The notes: a model not told the origin generated them from the letters alone. A DNA stretch of 64,000 bases from Micromonospora echinospora (GCF_900091495.1 NZ_LT607413.1:6153001-6217000); one strand, 5' to 3'; positions 29,545 to 38,306 are shown, counted from the first letter of the stretch. Made by a program: numbers and translations.

Positions 29545-31314
29545 GTGAACGGAGAACCGAGTGCTGACGACCATGCCACCGCCACCGGACTGCTGCGGCG
29601 CGCTGTCCGCCGGCACCTGGGCCGGCTCTCCGCCACCCTCGCCCTGCTCTGCGTACACCAGGCCGCCGAGGCGCTGGTACCGGTAGCCATCGGTCTGATC
29701 ATCGACCGGGCCGTGGCGACCGGGGACAGTTCCGCGCTGACGGCGTCGATCGCCGGCCTCGGCCTGCTGTTCGTCGTCATCGCTCTGGCCTGGCGGTTCG
29801 GCGCCGCGCACGGGCTGCGGGCCATGGAACGGGAGGCACACCTGCTGCGGGTCGAGATCAGCCGGCTGATCCTCGATCCCCGCGACCACCGCACGGGCAT
29901 GCGCGACGGGGAACTGCTGGCCGTCGCGTCCACCGACGTGACGGCCATGGCGACGGTGATCCGGGCGGTGAGCATGGCGGCGAGCGCGTCGACCGCGCTG
30001 GCCGTCTCGTGCATCGCATTACTTGTAATCGATGCCCCATTCGGGCTCGGGGTCCTGGTCGGCGCGGTGATCGTCGTGACCGTCCTACAGCGCCTCGCCC
30101 CACTGTTGACCCGGCGGGGAATCGTCCAGCAGACCACCATGTCCGCCACCACCGCGCTCGCCACGGACCTGCTCCACGGAGTCCGGGTGCTCCACGGGCT
30201 CGGAGCGCAGGGCAACGCGTCCCGACGGTACGCACAGGCAAGCGCTCGACAGTTGGCGGCCACCGTGCACACCGCCAACGTCAAGGGACTCCACCAGGGT
30301 CTTACCGTGTTGGTCAGTGGGCTGTACCTGGCCGGTGTCACGGCCGCCGCTGGTTGGCTCGCGGTACGCGGACGGATCACGGTGGGAGAACTCATCGCCG
30401 TGGTGGGGCTTGCGCAGTTCGCCGCGGAACCGCTGCAACGCCTCGGGTTCTGCGTCCAGCTCCACGCCGGCGCTCGCGCGTCCGCCCAGCGGATCGCCCG
30501 GGTCCTCGCCGCCGCGCCCACCATCCGTCCCGGCGACCGGACACCGCTGCCCCACGCCGAGACGCGACTCGCCCTCGATGCGGTCAGTTACCGCACCCTC
30601 GAACGGCTCACCCTGGCGGTGCACGCCGACGAGACGCTCGGCGTGGTCACCGACGACCCGGGGGACGCCGACGCCCTCCTGATGCTCCTCTCCGGTCGCG
30701 TGCCGCGACACGAGTACACCGGCACGGTGACCATCGACGGGGTTCCCGCCGAGCAGCTCGACCTCGACGCCGCCCGCGCGACCGTGCTGGTCGAACCGCA
30801 TCGCGTCGCGCTGTTCGACGGAACCCTCAGGTCGAACCTGCTCCCCGGCCACCGCTCTTGGACGACCTCCAGCGGGCGGGACTCGGCCGCACCGGCTGTC
30901 GACGACGGCCAGCACCGGCTCGCCACCGCGATCCGGGCCGCCGCAGCCGACGACGTTGTCGCCGGCCACCCGGACGAACTGGACCGGCCGTTGACTGGCC
31001 AGGGTACGAACCTCTCCGGCGGGCAGCGGCAGCGCGTCGGCCTCGCCCGGGCCCTGGCGGCGGACCCCCCGGTGTTGGTCCTGCACGAACCGACGACATC
31101 GGTGGACCCGGTCACGGAATCGCTGATCGCCGACGGACTCGCGCAGGCCCGCCAGGGCGGCTCCCGCAGCACCGTCGTGGTCACCACCAGCCCGACCCTG
31201 CTGAACGCAACGCACCGGGTGGTCGTCATCCGCGCCGGCCGGCTGGTCGCCGAAGGCACCCACGCCGACCTGGTCGCCACGGAACCCGCATACCGCGAGG
31301 CGGTGCTGCGGTGA
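29545..31314 (+). CDS. ABC exporter half-transporter with degenerate Walker A (siderophore export, inferred)
   Basis: A 589-residue half-transporter: an N-terminal six-helix exporter domain, then an ATPase domain. GTG at 29545, preceded by GGGGGA, is preferred; the in-frame ATG at 29506 directly abuts the iron box and would leave no room for a leader. The ATPase keeps a perfect signature, LSGGQRQR, near 490. But the Walker A position reads GVVTDDPGDADALL with no GK[ST], Walker B is VLVLHEPTTSVD (His for the usual Asp), and the H-loop position reads VTTSPT without His. Its partner, overlapping by 4 bases, has the opposite defect. Export of the finished siderophore is inferred from context and the shared iron box. 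Confidence 0.9.
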   Translation: MNGEPSADDHATATGLLRRAVRRHLGRLSATLALLCVHQAAEALVPVAIGLIIDRAVATGDSSALTASIAGLGLLFVVIALAWRFGAAHGLRAMEREAHLLRVEISRLILDPRDHRTGMRDGELLAVASTDVTAMATVIRAVSMAASASTALAVSCIALLVIDAPFGLGVLVGAVIVVTVLQRLAPLLTRRGIVQQTTMSATTALATDLLHGVRVLHGLGAQGNASRRYAQASARQLAATVHTANVKGLHQGLTVLVSGLYLAGVTAAAGWLAVRGRITVGELIAVVGLAQFAAEPLQRLGFCVQLHAGARASAQRIARVLAAAPTIRPGDRTPLPHAETRLALDAVSYRTLERLTLAVHADETLGVVTDDPGDADALLMLLSGRVPRHEYTGTVTIDGVPAEQLDLDAARATVLVEPHRVALFDGTLRSNLLPGHRSWTTSSGRDSAAPAVDDGQHRLATAIRAAAADDVVAGHPDELDRPLTGQGTNLSGGQRQRVGLARALAADPPVLVLHEPTTSVDPVTESLIADGLAQARQGGSRSTVVVTTSPTLLNATHRVVVIRAGRLVAEGTHADLVATEPAYREAVLR

Positions 31315-33203
31315 CCAAGACTTCCACGGCGCACCGGGCCCTGCCGACCGCTTCCGCCGGCCAGACCTGGGCCACGCTGCGCACGGAGGCCGGCACGATG
31401 CCGGGACTCACCGCCGCTGCACTCGCCGTCGCCGTCGCAGCCAGCGCGATCGGGCTGGTGGCGCCCTGGGTCCTCGGCGACATGATCGACAACCTCCTCG
31501 GCGGCACCACCCTCGGGCACCTGTTCCGGGCCGTAACGGTGGTCGCGGTGGCCGCCGTGCTCGGCGCCGCGCTGACCGCCTGGGCGACGGTCCTCGTCGC
31601 CCGAGTCAGCGCCACCGTTCTCGCCCGGCTACGGGAGCGGGCACTGGACCGGGCCCTCCACCTACCGGTGACCTCCCTGGACCGGGTCGGCACCGGTGAC
31701 CTGCTGTCCCGCGTGGGCGACGACGCCGCCGTGGTGAACACGGTGGTGAGCACCACCGGGCCCACCCTGGTCTCGACGCTGATCACGGTCGTCCTCACCG
31801 GCGTCGGGATGTTCGCGGTGGACTGGCGGCTCGGCCTGGCCGGGCTGGCCGCGGCCCCGTTGTACGCGTGGGCGCTGCGGTGGTACCTGCCCCGGTCCGG
31901 GCCGTACTACGCGAAGGAGCGGGTCGCGGCGGCGCAGCGCTCCGAGGCGATCGTCGGCGCGCTGCGGGGAGGCACGACGGTACGGGCCTACCGCCTCGAG
32001 ACCGAACACGTCGGCCAGATAGCCGACCGCTCCCACACGGCGATGGGGCTGTCCGTGGGGGTCTTCACAATGTTCACCCGCTTCGTGTCCCGGATCAACC
32101 GCGCGGAGTTCGTCGGCTTGAGCGCCGTCCTCGTCGTCGGCTACCTCCTGGTCCGCGCCGACGCCGTGACGGTGGGCGCGACGACCGCCGCGGCCCTGTA
32201 CTTCCACCGCCTCTTCAATCCCCTGGCCCTGCTGCTCTCCGAGGCCGACGCGCTCCAGCGGGCAGGCGCGAGCCTGGCGCGGCTGGTCGGGGTGGCTCGG
32301 CTACCCGCGTCGGCGGCTGCGGGCGATCCCGCACCCCTGACCGACACCTCGATGGAGATCATCGACGTCACCCACTGGTACGACGACGGCCCGCCCGTCC
32401 TGCTCGACATCTCCCTGCGCATCCCCGCAGGGCGACGGGTCGCGCTGGTGGGGGCCAGCGGTGCCGGCAAGACCACGCTGGCCGCGATCGCGGGCGCGAT
32501 GATCGCACCGGCTACCGGATCGGTCCGCATCGGCGGTGTGGATCCGTCCACCCTGGAGGGATCCTTCGTACGGCGCCACGTCGGCATCGTCACCCAGCAG
32601 GTGCACGTCTTCTCCGGGCCGCTGGTCGAGGACCTGCGGCTGGCGCGACCCGAGGCGACGGAGGAGCAGGTCACTGCCGCCCTCGATGCCGTCGGTGCGC
32701 TCGGCTGGGTCCGGGAACTGCCCGACGGGCTGTACACCGTCGTCGGCGAGGGCGCCCACCAGCTCACCGACGCTCAGGCCCAGCACCTCGCGCTGGCCCG
32801 GCTGGTGCTCGCCGACCCCCCGGTCGCGATCCTGGACGAGGCGACCGCCGAGGCGGGCAGCGCCGGTGCCCGCGACCTCGACGCGGCGGCGACCGCCGCG
32901 ACCGCCGGGCGGACCACGCTGATCGTCGCGCACCGGCTCACCCAGGCCGCCACCGCCGACCGGATCGTCGTCCTCGACCAAGGCAAGATCGTCGAGACGG
33001 GATCACACGCCGAACTCGTCTCGGCGGAAGGGATGTACGGCAGGCTCTGGCGAAGCTGGAGCGGCACCCGTGCTGGTGTTCGCGACCGGCCCCGCCAGGC
33101 GGCGGACCGCTCCGGCCGACCGGGCACCGGTGCCGGAGTCGTTCCCGGAACCGGCGCGGTCGACCCTCGGACCGGATCCGGCTTGGCCGTTCCGGATCGG
33201 TAG
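31311..33203 (+). CDS. ABC exporter half-transporter with degenerate signature motif
   Basis: A 630-residue partner of the previous gene, starting at GTG 31311 inside a 4-base overlap. The N-terminal part has about six hydrophobic segments; the ATPase has an intact Walker A GASGAGKTT near 381, Walker B VAILDEAT near 506 and H-loop IVAHRL near 541. The ABC signature, however, reads HQLTDAQAQHLALA instead of LSGGQ. With the partner's LSGGQ it can form one complete ATP site, while the second site lacks both Walker A and signature. The C-terminus has a 40-residue Arg/Gly/Pro-rich tail (after RLWRSWSGT) that may be translated junction sequence rather than family sequence. Confidence 0.92.
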   Translation: MTKTSTAHRALPTASAGQTWATLRTEAGTMPGLTAAALAVAVAASAIGLVAPWVLGDMIDNLLGGTTLGHLFRAVTVVAVAAVLGAALTAWATVLVARVSATVLARLRERALDRALHLPVTSLDRVGTGDLLSRVGDDAAVVNTVVSTTGPTLVSTLITVVLTGVGMFAVDWRLGLAGLAAAPLYAWALRWYLPRSGPYYAKERVAAAQRSEAIVGALRGGTTVRAYRLETEHVGQIADRSHTAMGLSVGVFTMFTRFVSRINRAEFVGLSAVLVVGYLLVRADAVTVGATTAAALYFHRLFNPLALLLSEADALQRAGASLARLVGVARLPASAAAGDPAPLTDTSMEIIDVTHWYDDGPPVLLDISLRIPAGRRVALVGASGAGKTTLAAIAGAMIAPATGSVRIGGVDPSTLEGSFVRRHVGIVTQQVHVFSGPLVEDLRLARPEATEEQVTAALDAVGALGWVRELPDGLYTVVGEGAHQLTDAQAQHLALARLVLADPPVAILDEATAEAGSAGARDLDAAATAATAGRTTLIVAHRLTQAATADRIVVLDQGKIVETGSHAELVSAEGMYGRLWRSWSGTRAGVRDRPRQAADRSGRPGTGAGVVPGTGAVDPRTGSGLAVPDR

Positions 33204-34315
33204 CCCCTCCGGGCCGATACGCACCCTCTTCGGACATCCGCGGACCGCAGGAGCAGGCCCGACGCGGCCGACAACACCGAAGCGGCCGGGCCGATGGCTC
33301 CGGCGCGGATCGCCGCCTCCGCGCGGCCGGCGAGGTTGGACACGCGACGCTCACCACGCTCGACCGCGAACACCTCCTGCGCGTGCGGCCACTGGCCGTA
33401 CTCGTGCGGGTGCAGCCGCTCCCCGAGCCGCTTCCACCGCTCCGCGTAGCGCACGACGTCACCGAGCTTGTCCGGGCTCGCCCCGACGACCTCGTTCAAC
33501 GCGGCCAGCAGCATCCGCCGCTCCGGGCGCCGGAAGGCACGGAACCGCGTGGGTGTGACGAGCGAGGCGTCCCCGCCGGAGACATGGCAGGCAACGCGCA
33601 GCACATCGGTCGTGCTGTCCACGCCGACCAGCGGCCGACCGAGCACGAACCGGATCCCGTTGAGCACGGCACGGTTCTCCCGCACCGGGACCTCGGCCGG
33701 CTGCGTGCCGTCCATGCAGGCGACGGCGAGCTCACCGAGGATGGCGAGGTCCGCCTCGCCGTGCGGCGTCGAGCTACCGGCCAAGGCCAGATACAGCCGC
33801 GCCGCCTCCACGTCGGCCGGGTCGCCGAGACGCAGCAACGTCACCCGGTCACCGGCTGCGGCGACCAGGTCGTCGTGCACGGCCAACAGCTCGGCATGGG
33901 TGTGCTGGTAGACCCCGTAAGCCGGCAGGTCGAGCAGGTTCACCCCGCCCGAGGCAACGGCGTCCCGCAGCTGCGCGTCGGTCGCCGTGCCCCCACCGGC
34001 GAGCACGGCCGCCCGAAGCCGATCCGTCCAGAACTCGATGGTGTCCGGCACGCCGTCCGGGAAGCCGATGAAATAGGCGTTGTGCTGGACATGATCGCCC
34101 ACCAGCTCGCGCACCGCCGACACGACCGTAGCGGCGAGGTCCATCGCCGGACCGGGAGCCAGGGCGCCGATGTGCTCCAGCAGAGCCCGCGACGCCGAGA
34201 ACCCGACTTCGAGCAGCGCCGCGTCCAGTTGCCGGGCCACCGCCGTGCCGTCGCCCGCCGTGCCGTCGCTGGCCGGCACGCGCAGTGTCTTCTGGATGAT
34301 CAGCTTCTCGAGCAC
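32774..34315 (-). CDS. Conserved hypothetical protein, probably truncated at its 3' end
   Basis: GTG at 34315 (LEKLIIQKTLRVP follows, with GGGGGA upstream) opens a 513-residue frame. Residues 1 to about 355 look like ordinary protein with balanced composition: FIGFPDGVPDTIEFW, NGIRFVLGRPLVGVDST, SGGDASLVTPTRFRAFRRPERR, RLHPHEYGQWPHAQEVFAVERGE. I do not recognise a named domain or function. Past about 33230 the translation turns into Arg/Pro-rich low-quality sequence and runs 430 bases antisense through the exporter gene before meeting a stop. I infer that the original 3' end was lost at the exporter junction. The expressed product, if any, would carry a junk tail. Confidence 0.55.
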   Translation of the reverse strand: MLEKLIIQKTLRVPASDGTAGDGTAVARQLDAALLEVGFSASRALLEHIGALAPGPAMDLAATVVSAVRELVGDHVQHNAYFIGFPDGVPDTIEFWTDRLRAAVLAGGGTATDAQLRDAVASGGVNLLDLPAYGVYQHTHAELLAVHDDLVAAAGDRVTLLRLGDPADVEAARLYLALAGSSTPHGEADLAILGELAVACMDGTQPAEVPVRENRAVLNGIRFVLGRPLVGVDSTTDVLRVACHVSGGDASLVTPTRFRAFRRPERRMLLAALNEVVGASPDKLGDVVRYAERWKRLGERLHPHEYGQWPHAQEVFAVERGERRVSNLAGRAEAAIRAGAIGPAASVLSAASGLLLRSADVRRGCVSARRGYRSGTAKPDPVRGSTAPVPGTTPAPVPGRPERSAAWRGRSRTPARVPLQLRQSLPYIPSAETSSACDPVSTILPWSRTTIRSAVAAWVSRCATISVVRPAVAAVAAASRSRAPALPASAVASSRIATGGSASTSRASARCWA

Positions 34316-34388
34316 GTGGTCCCCCGTTCCGGTCGACTCCGGCGGTTGCCAGCCCGCAGCCGCAGCACAGTTAACCGGAGGTACCACC

Positions 34389-34427
34389 ATGCGAACCACG
34401 CCGACACGATCGCCGTTGACCCGCTAA
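34389..34427 (+). pseudogene. Possible gene start cut off by the IS5-family element
   Basis: GGAGG at 34377-34381 sits 7 bases before an ATG that opens only 12 codons (MRTTPTRSPLTR) ending in TAA at 34425-34427, exactly where the insertion sequence begins. The good ribosome site with such a short frame suggests the first codons of a gene interrupted by the element. No downstream continuation was identified. A chance ORF is the alternative. Confidence 0.3.
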
Positions 34428-34428
34428 A

Positions 34429-35284
34429 GGACGTCTCGTAACTCGGTGACCGGTTCATGGTGGATTATGTCCGGGTGCAGGTGATCTCGGCAGCCGGCCC
34501 GGAGTGGATCTTCCCGTTCACTGGGCTGCAGCCCGCCCAGTTCCGCCGCCTCGTCAGGCTGGTCGCCGAGCGTGGCGGTGACGCCATCGCTGACGGTCGG
34601 CCGGGCCGGCAGTGGTCTCTCGACCTCGCCGACCGGGTGTTGCTGGTGGCGGCGTACTGGCGCACGAACCTGACAATGCGGCAGATCGGCCCGCTGTTCG
34701 GGGTGTCGCACTCCGCCGCGCATCGGGTCATCGACACCGTCGGCCCCCTGCTCGCTCTGACGCCGGGGCGTCGGCGTCGGGTCGAGCAGATCACCATCGT
34801 CGACGGCACTCTCGTGCCGACCCGGGACCACCGGCTGGCCGCCCCGAGCAAGAACTACCGCTACAGCATCAACCTGCAGGTCGCCATCGACGCCCACACC
34901 CGCCTCGTCGTCGCCCTCGGTGATCCGCAACCCGGTAACCGCAACGACACGATCGTCTACCGCAGCTCGGGTATCGACCAGAAGTTGGCCGGACGGCCGG
35001 TCATGGCCGACGGCGCCTACCGCGGCAATCCTGAGGTGATCATCCCGTACCGCAAGCCTGCCGACGGCAGCGAGCTACCCGAGTGGAAGGCGGACCTGAA
35101 CAACCATCACCGCACCGTCCGCGCCCAGGTCGAACACGCCCTGGCCCGTATGAAGACTTTCAAGCTCCTGCGCGACTACCGGCGTGCCGCCAGCACATTG
35201 ACCGACACCGCATCCGGCATCGCTCATCTCCACAACATCATCGTTGCCGGCTGAACGCCGACCCGTTGCCCGGCCAGGCTCACC
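34429..35284 (+). mobile_element. IS5-family insertion sequence, right end apparently cut by the IS256 element
   Basis: The left end begins near 34429 with GGACGTCTCGTAACTCGG, next to a CTAA that resembles the target favoured by IS5 elements. The transposase fills most of the element. The right end should carry the inverted copy ending in ACGAGACGTCC, but only CTCACCG-like remains before the IS256-type terminal repeat starts at 35285. The ends are my reading of one inverted motif and are approximate. Confidence 0.6.
34457..35254 (+). CDS. IS5-family transposase (DDE type)
   Basis: A 265-residue transposase with an N-terminal helix-turn-helix region (TMRQIGPLFGVSHSAAHRVI) and a DDE_Tnp_4-like catalytic core: D in TIVDGTLVP, D in VMADGAYRG, and E in RAQVEHALARMK. 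Length and the terminal HLHNI motif suit a full-length member. A second, fragmentary copy of a close relative lies at 44003-44145, so this lineage has been active here more than once. The coding frame looks intact, though the element's right end is apparently lost, which would block transposition in cis. Confidence 0.92.
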   Translation: MVDYVRVQVISAAGPEWIFPFTGLQPAQFRRLVRLVAERGGDAIADGRPGRQWSLDLADRVLLVAAYWRTNLTMRQIGPLFGVSHSAAHRVIDTVGPLLALTPGRRRRVEQITIVDGTLVPTRDHRLAAPSKNYRYSINLQVAIDAHTRLVVALGDPQPGNRNDTIVYRSSGIDQKLAGRPVMADGAYRGNPEVIIPYRKPADGSELPEWKADLNNHHRTVRAQVEHALARMKTFKLLRDYRRAASTLTDTASGIAHLHNIIVAG

Positions 35285-36657
35285 GGGGAGTGTCAAGTTA
35301 ACGGCTGATCTTGGTTGAGGTGGTCAGTGGTTGGCCGGGGTGAGCCGGCCCTCGAAGGCGATCTGGAAGGCGTTCAGGGGTGCCTTCCAGCGCATGGTCC
35401 AGCGTCGGCGGCCGGTGCCGGTCGGGTCGAGGCTCATCAACGCCATATACACGCACTTGAGGGCGGCCTGTTCGTTCGGGAAGTGCCCACGAGCCCGGAC
35501 GGCCTTGCGGATGCGCGCGTTGACGGACTCGATCGCGTTGGTGGAGCAGATGACCTTGCGGATCTCGACGTCGAAGGCGAGGAACGGCACGAACTCGGCC
35601 CAGGCGTTCTCCCACAGCTTCACGATCGCCGGATACTTCTTGCCCCAGGTCTCGGCGAACTCCAGGAACCGCTCGGCCGCGGCGTCCTCCGTGGCCGCGG
35701 TGTAGACCGGCTTGAGCGCTTTGGCGATCTTGTCCCAGTCCTGCCGGGCCGCGTACCGGAACGAGTTACGTAGCAGGTGCACGACACAGGTCTGCACGAT
35801 GGTGCGCGGCCAGACCGTCTCCACTGCCTCGGGTAGACCCTTGAGCCCGTCGCAGATGAGCATCAGGACGTCGGCGACGCCGCGGTTCTTCAGTTCGGTG
35901 AGCACGTGCAGCCAGTGCTTCGCGCCTTCGCCGCCGTCACCGGCCCAGATCCCGAGGATGTCCCGGTGGCCGTCGACGGTGACTGCCATGACCAGGTAGA
36001 TCGGCCGGTTCGCGACCTGACCGTCCCTGACCTTGACGTTGATGGCGTCGATGAACACGACCGGATACACCGGGTCGAGGGGCCGGTTCTGCCACTCGAC
36101 CATGCCGTCCATCACCTTGTCGGTGATGGTGGAGATGGTCTGCTTCGACATCTCAGCCCCGTACACCTCGGCCAGATGGGCGGCGATCTCGCCGTGCGTC
36201 AAGCCTTTGGCCGACAACGACAGCACCATGTCGTCGACCCCGGTCAGGCGCCGCTGCCGTTTCCGCACGATCTGCGGCTCGAACGTCCCCGCCGCGTCAC
36301 GGGGAACCCGCACCTCGACTGGCCCGACATCGGTGAGCACCGTCTTGGTCCGGCTGCCGTTACGGCTGTTCCCGCTGCCCCGACCGGCAGGGTCGTGCTT
36401 GTCGTAGCCGACATGGTCGGTGATCTCACCATCCAGGGCCGACTCCAGGACCCGCTTGGTCAGCTGCTGCAGCAGCCCACCCTCACCGGTCAGCTTCAAC
36501 CCGTCACCACGAGTCCGATCGACCAGCATCGCGATCAACTGCTCATCCGTGACCGCACCCACCGGCACGGCTGCCGGCTCCTGCCCCGAGATGATCTCGG
36601 TCGTCATCTGGCGTCTCTCCCTTGATCGGTCGATCAGCCGTTATTTGTACAGTCCCC
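35285..36657 (-). mobile_element. IS256-family insertion sequence with terminal inverted repeats
   Basis: The ends at 35285-35310 and 36632-36657 are 26-bp inverted repeats with 21 identities, both finishing inward with TAACGGCTGATC and outward with GGGGA. Between them is one complete transposase. I see no convincing 8-9-bp target duplication: the left flank ends in GGCTCACC and the right flank begins GCCGACGA, which suggests a deletion or rearrangement after insertion. Confidence 0.85.
35324..36607 (-). CDS. IS256-family transposase (Mutator-like)
   Basis: A 427-residue transposase, full length for the family. Motifs include GYDKHDPAGRGSGNSRNG near the N-terminus, the catalytic region VVFIDAINVKVRDG, the core LMLICDGLKGLPEAVETVWP, CVVHLLRNS, and the C-terminal STNAIESVNARIRKAV containing the catalytic Glu. 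ATG at 36607 lies 50 bases inside the right terminal repeat. The gene appears intact, so the element may still be mobile. Confidence 0.96.
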   Translation of the reverse strand: MTTEIISGQEPAAVPVGAVTDEQLIAMLVDRTRGDGLKLTGEGGLLQQLTKRVLESALDGEITDHVGYDKHDPAGRGSGNSRNGSRTKTVLTDVGPVEVRVPRDAAGTFEPQIVRKRQRRLTGVDDMVLSLSAKGLTHGEIAAHLAEVYGAEMSKQTISTITDKVMDGMVEWQNRPLDPVYPVVFIDAINVKVRDGQVANRPIYLVMAVTVDGHRDILGIWAGDGGEGAKHWLHVLTELKNRGVADVLMLICDGLKGLPEAVETVWPRTIVQTCVVHLLRNSFRYAARQDWDKIAKALKPVYTAATEDAAAERFLEFAETWGKKYPAIVKLWENAWAEFVPFLAFDVEIRKVICSTNAIESVNARIRKAVRARGHFPNEQAALKCVYMALMSLDPTGTGRRRWTMRWKAPLNAFQIAFEGRLTPANH

Positions 36658-36759
36658 GCCGACGATGGGCGCGGTGTATTTGGGCATGGACGTCGCCTCC
36701 GATGAGGACGGCGCGGCTACCCCTGACCAACTGCGGAGCCGAGCGCTCCCAACGGCCAA

Positions 36760-36788
36760 TTGACAGGCTGTCACGACGTGGCTTCGAT
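36760..36788 (+). promoter_or_regulatory. Possible sigma-70-like promoter before the FN3 protein gene
   Basis: TTGACA at 36760-36765 and TTCGAT at 36783-36788 are separated by 17 bases, ending 36 bases before the GTG of the secreted FN3 protein. The -35 is a consensus match; the -10 is weak. Confidence 0.4.
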
Positions 36789-36824
36789 AAGTTCATCGAC
36801 CTTCGCGGATCTGAGAGGATCTCT

Positions 36825-38306
36825 GTGAGCCCACCGCTCCGTCGCCGTGGCGCCATCCTGCTCGCCACCGTGCTCGGCACCCTCGCCACCACCGCACCCG
36901 CCGCCTCGGCCGGCTCCACCGGCCCCGCCACGCCCACCGCCCTCTGGGCGAGCACGACCGGGAGCAGCATCTCGCTCACCTGGGAACAGCCGCGCACCGG
37001 CTCCCGGGCCACCGCCTTCCGCGTGTACGAGAACGACCAGGTGGTGGCCCGGACCACCACCACCGCCGCCTACCTGGACGTCCCGTTCGGCTCCACGCAC
37101 ACCTACACCGTCACGGCGGTCGACCGCCGGGGCCGGGAGTCGGCCCGCGCTACCCCGGCCACCGGACGATCCTGGCAGTACGGCTACAACCCGGAGTGCA
37201 TGCCCGATCCCGGCGTGCCGGTCTCGGTCCGGGAGGTCACCGCCTCGGCGGTCGCCATCGCCTGGACGCGGCACCCGCTCGGCGGTGACCTCGAACTGCG
37301 CGTCGACGGCCGTAGCCTCGGCCCGGTCCCGGGGACCAGCGTCCGCGTCGGCGGCCTGACACCGGCCGCGTCCCACCAGTTCGCCCTCTACCGCTACAGT
37401 CAGTGCCCCGGCAGCGGTGGCCCCCGCCTGGCCGGCTCCCTCACCGCCACCACCGCACCGGGTGACCCGGCCCGGCTGGCGGCACCCACCGGGCTCACCG
37501 TGACCGGTCGGACCGACTCCACCGTCGACCTGTCCTGGACCGCTCCGCCCGGCACCCCGCCGACCCGGTACGCGATCTACGACGGCGCCACGCTGGTCGC
37601 CGCCACCACCGGGACGACGGTCACGGTGGACCGGCTCTACCACGCCACCTGGCACCGGTTCACGGTCGCCGCCCTGGACGCGGCGGGCAACGAGTCCACC
37701 CACAGCGCCGCCGCCACGGTCGCCACCGAGACCTGCCTGACCGAGCCGCCCCGACCGGTGGACCTGCGGGTCACCGGCACGTCGCCGTCCTCGGCGCGCC
37801 TTGCCTGGATCTTCGACTCCACCGCCGACTCCTACACGGTGCTCGACGGGGACACCCCGGTCGCCACCACCCGGTACGCGGAGGCCGTCCTCACCGGACT
37901 GCCCTCCGCGTCGGCGCATGCGTACCGGGTGGTCGCGAGCCTCGCGCAGGGCTGCGGTGCGAGCCCGCGCAGCCGGCGGGTCGAGGTGACCACCCCGGAC
38001 GGGCCGCCCGCCCGCCCGGCGGCGCCCGCCTCCCTCGTCGTCTCCGGCAACGTTCCAGCCGTGTGGCCCTCCTCGGCGCAGGTGACCCTGACGTGGTCCT
38101 CCTCGACGGGAGGGGAACCACCGGCCGGCTACCGGCTGTACGAGGGCGCCACGGTGGTCGGCGAGACCGCCGGCACGTCGCTGACGCTTCCCGTCGGTGC
38201 GGGCACCACCCACGAGTACGTCGTCGTCGCCGTCGACGCGAGCGGCCACGAGTCGGCGCCCAGCCCACGCGTCACCGTCCGGGCCATGTACCTGCCCCCG
38301 CCGTGA
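36825..38306 (+). CDS. Secreted protein of five fibronectin type III repeats
   Basis: A 493-residue exported protein; GTG at 36825 follows GAGAGGAT and is immediately followed by a signal peptide (SPPLRRRGAILLATVLGTLA, cleavage near PAASA). The rest is about five FN3 domains, seen as repeated blocks such as SISLTWEQP, VDLSWTAPP, RLAWIF and VTLTWSSSTGG, each followed by Y-x-V/I-Y and ending in DAAGNES or DASGHES. No catalytic domain, anchor or sortase signal is visible. FN3 arrays in actinomycete exoproteins usually act as spacers or binding modules; a free-standing set like this has no assignable function. A strong hairpin follows 7 bases after the stop. Confidence 0.9.
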   Translation: MSPPLRRRGAILLATVLGTLATTAPAASAGSTGPATPTALWASTTGSSISLTWEQPRTGSRATAFRVYENDQVVARTTTTAAYLDVPFGSTHTYTVTAVDRRGRESARATPATGRSWQYGYNPECMPDPGVPVSVREVTASAVAIAWTRHPLGGDLELRVDGRSLGPVPGTSVRVGGLTPAASHQFALYRYSQCPGSGGPRLAGSLTATTAPGDPARLAAPTGLTVTGRTDSTVDLSWTAPPGTPPTRYAIYDGATLVAATTGTTVTVDRLYHATWHRFTVAALDAAGNESTHSAAATVATETCLTEPPRPVDLRVTGTSPSSARLAWIFDSTADSYTVLDGDTPVATTRYAEAVLTGLPSASAHAYRVVASLAQGCGASPRSRRVEVTTPDGPPARPAAPASLVVSGNVPAVWPSSAQVTLTWSSSTGGEPPAGYRLYEGATVVGETAGTSLTLPVGAGTTHEYVVVAVDASGHESAPSPRVTVRAMYLPPP

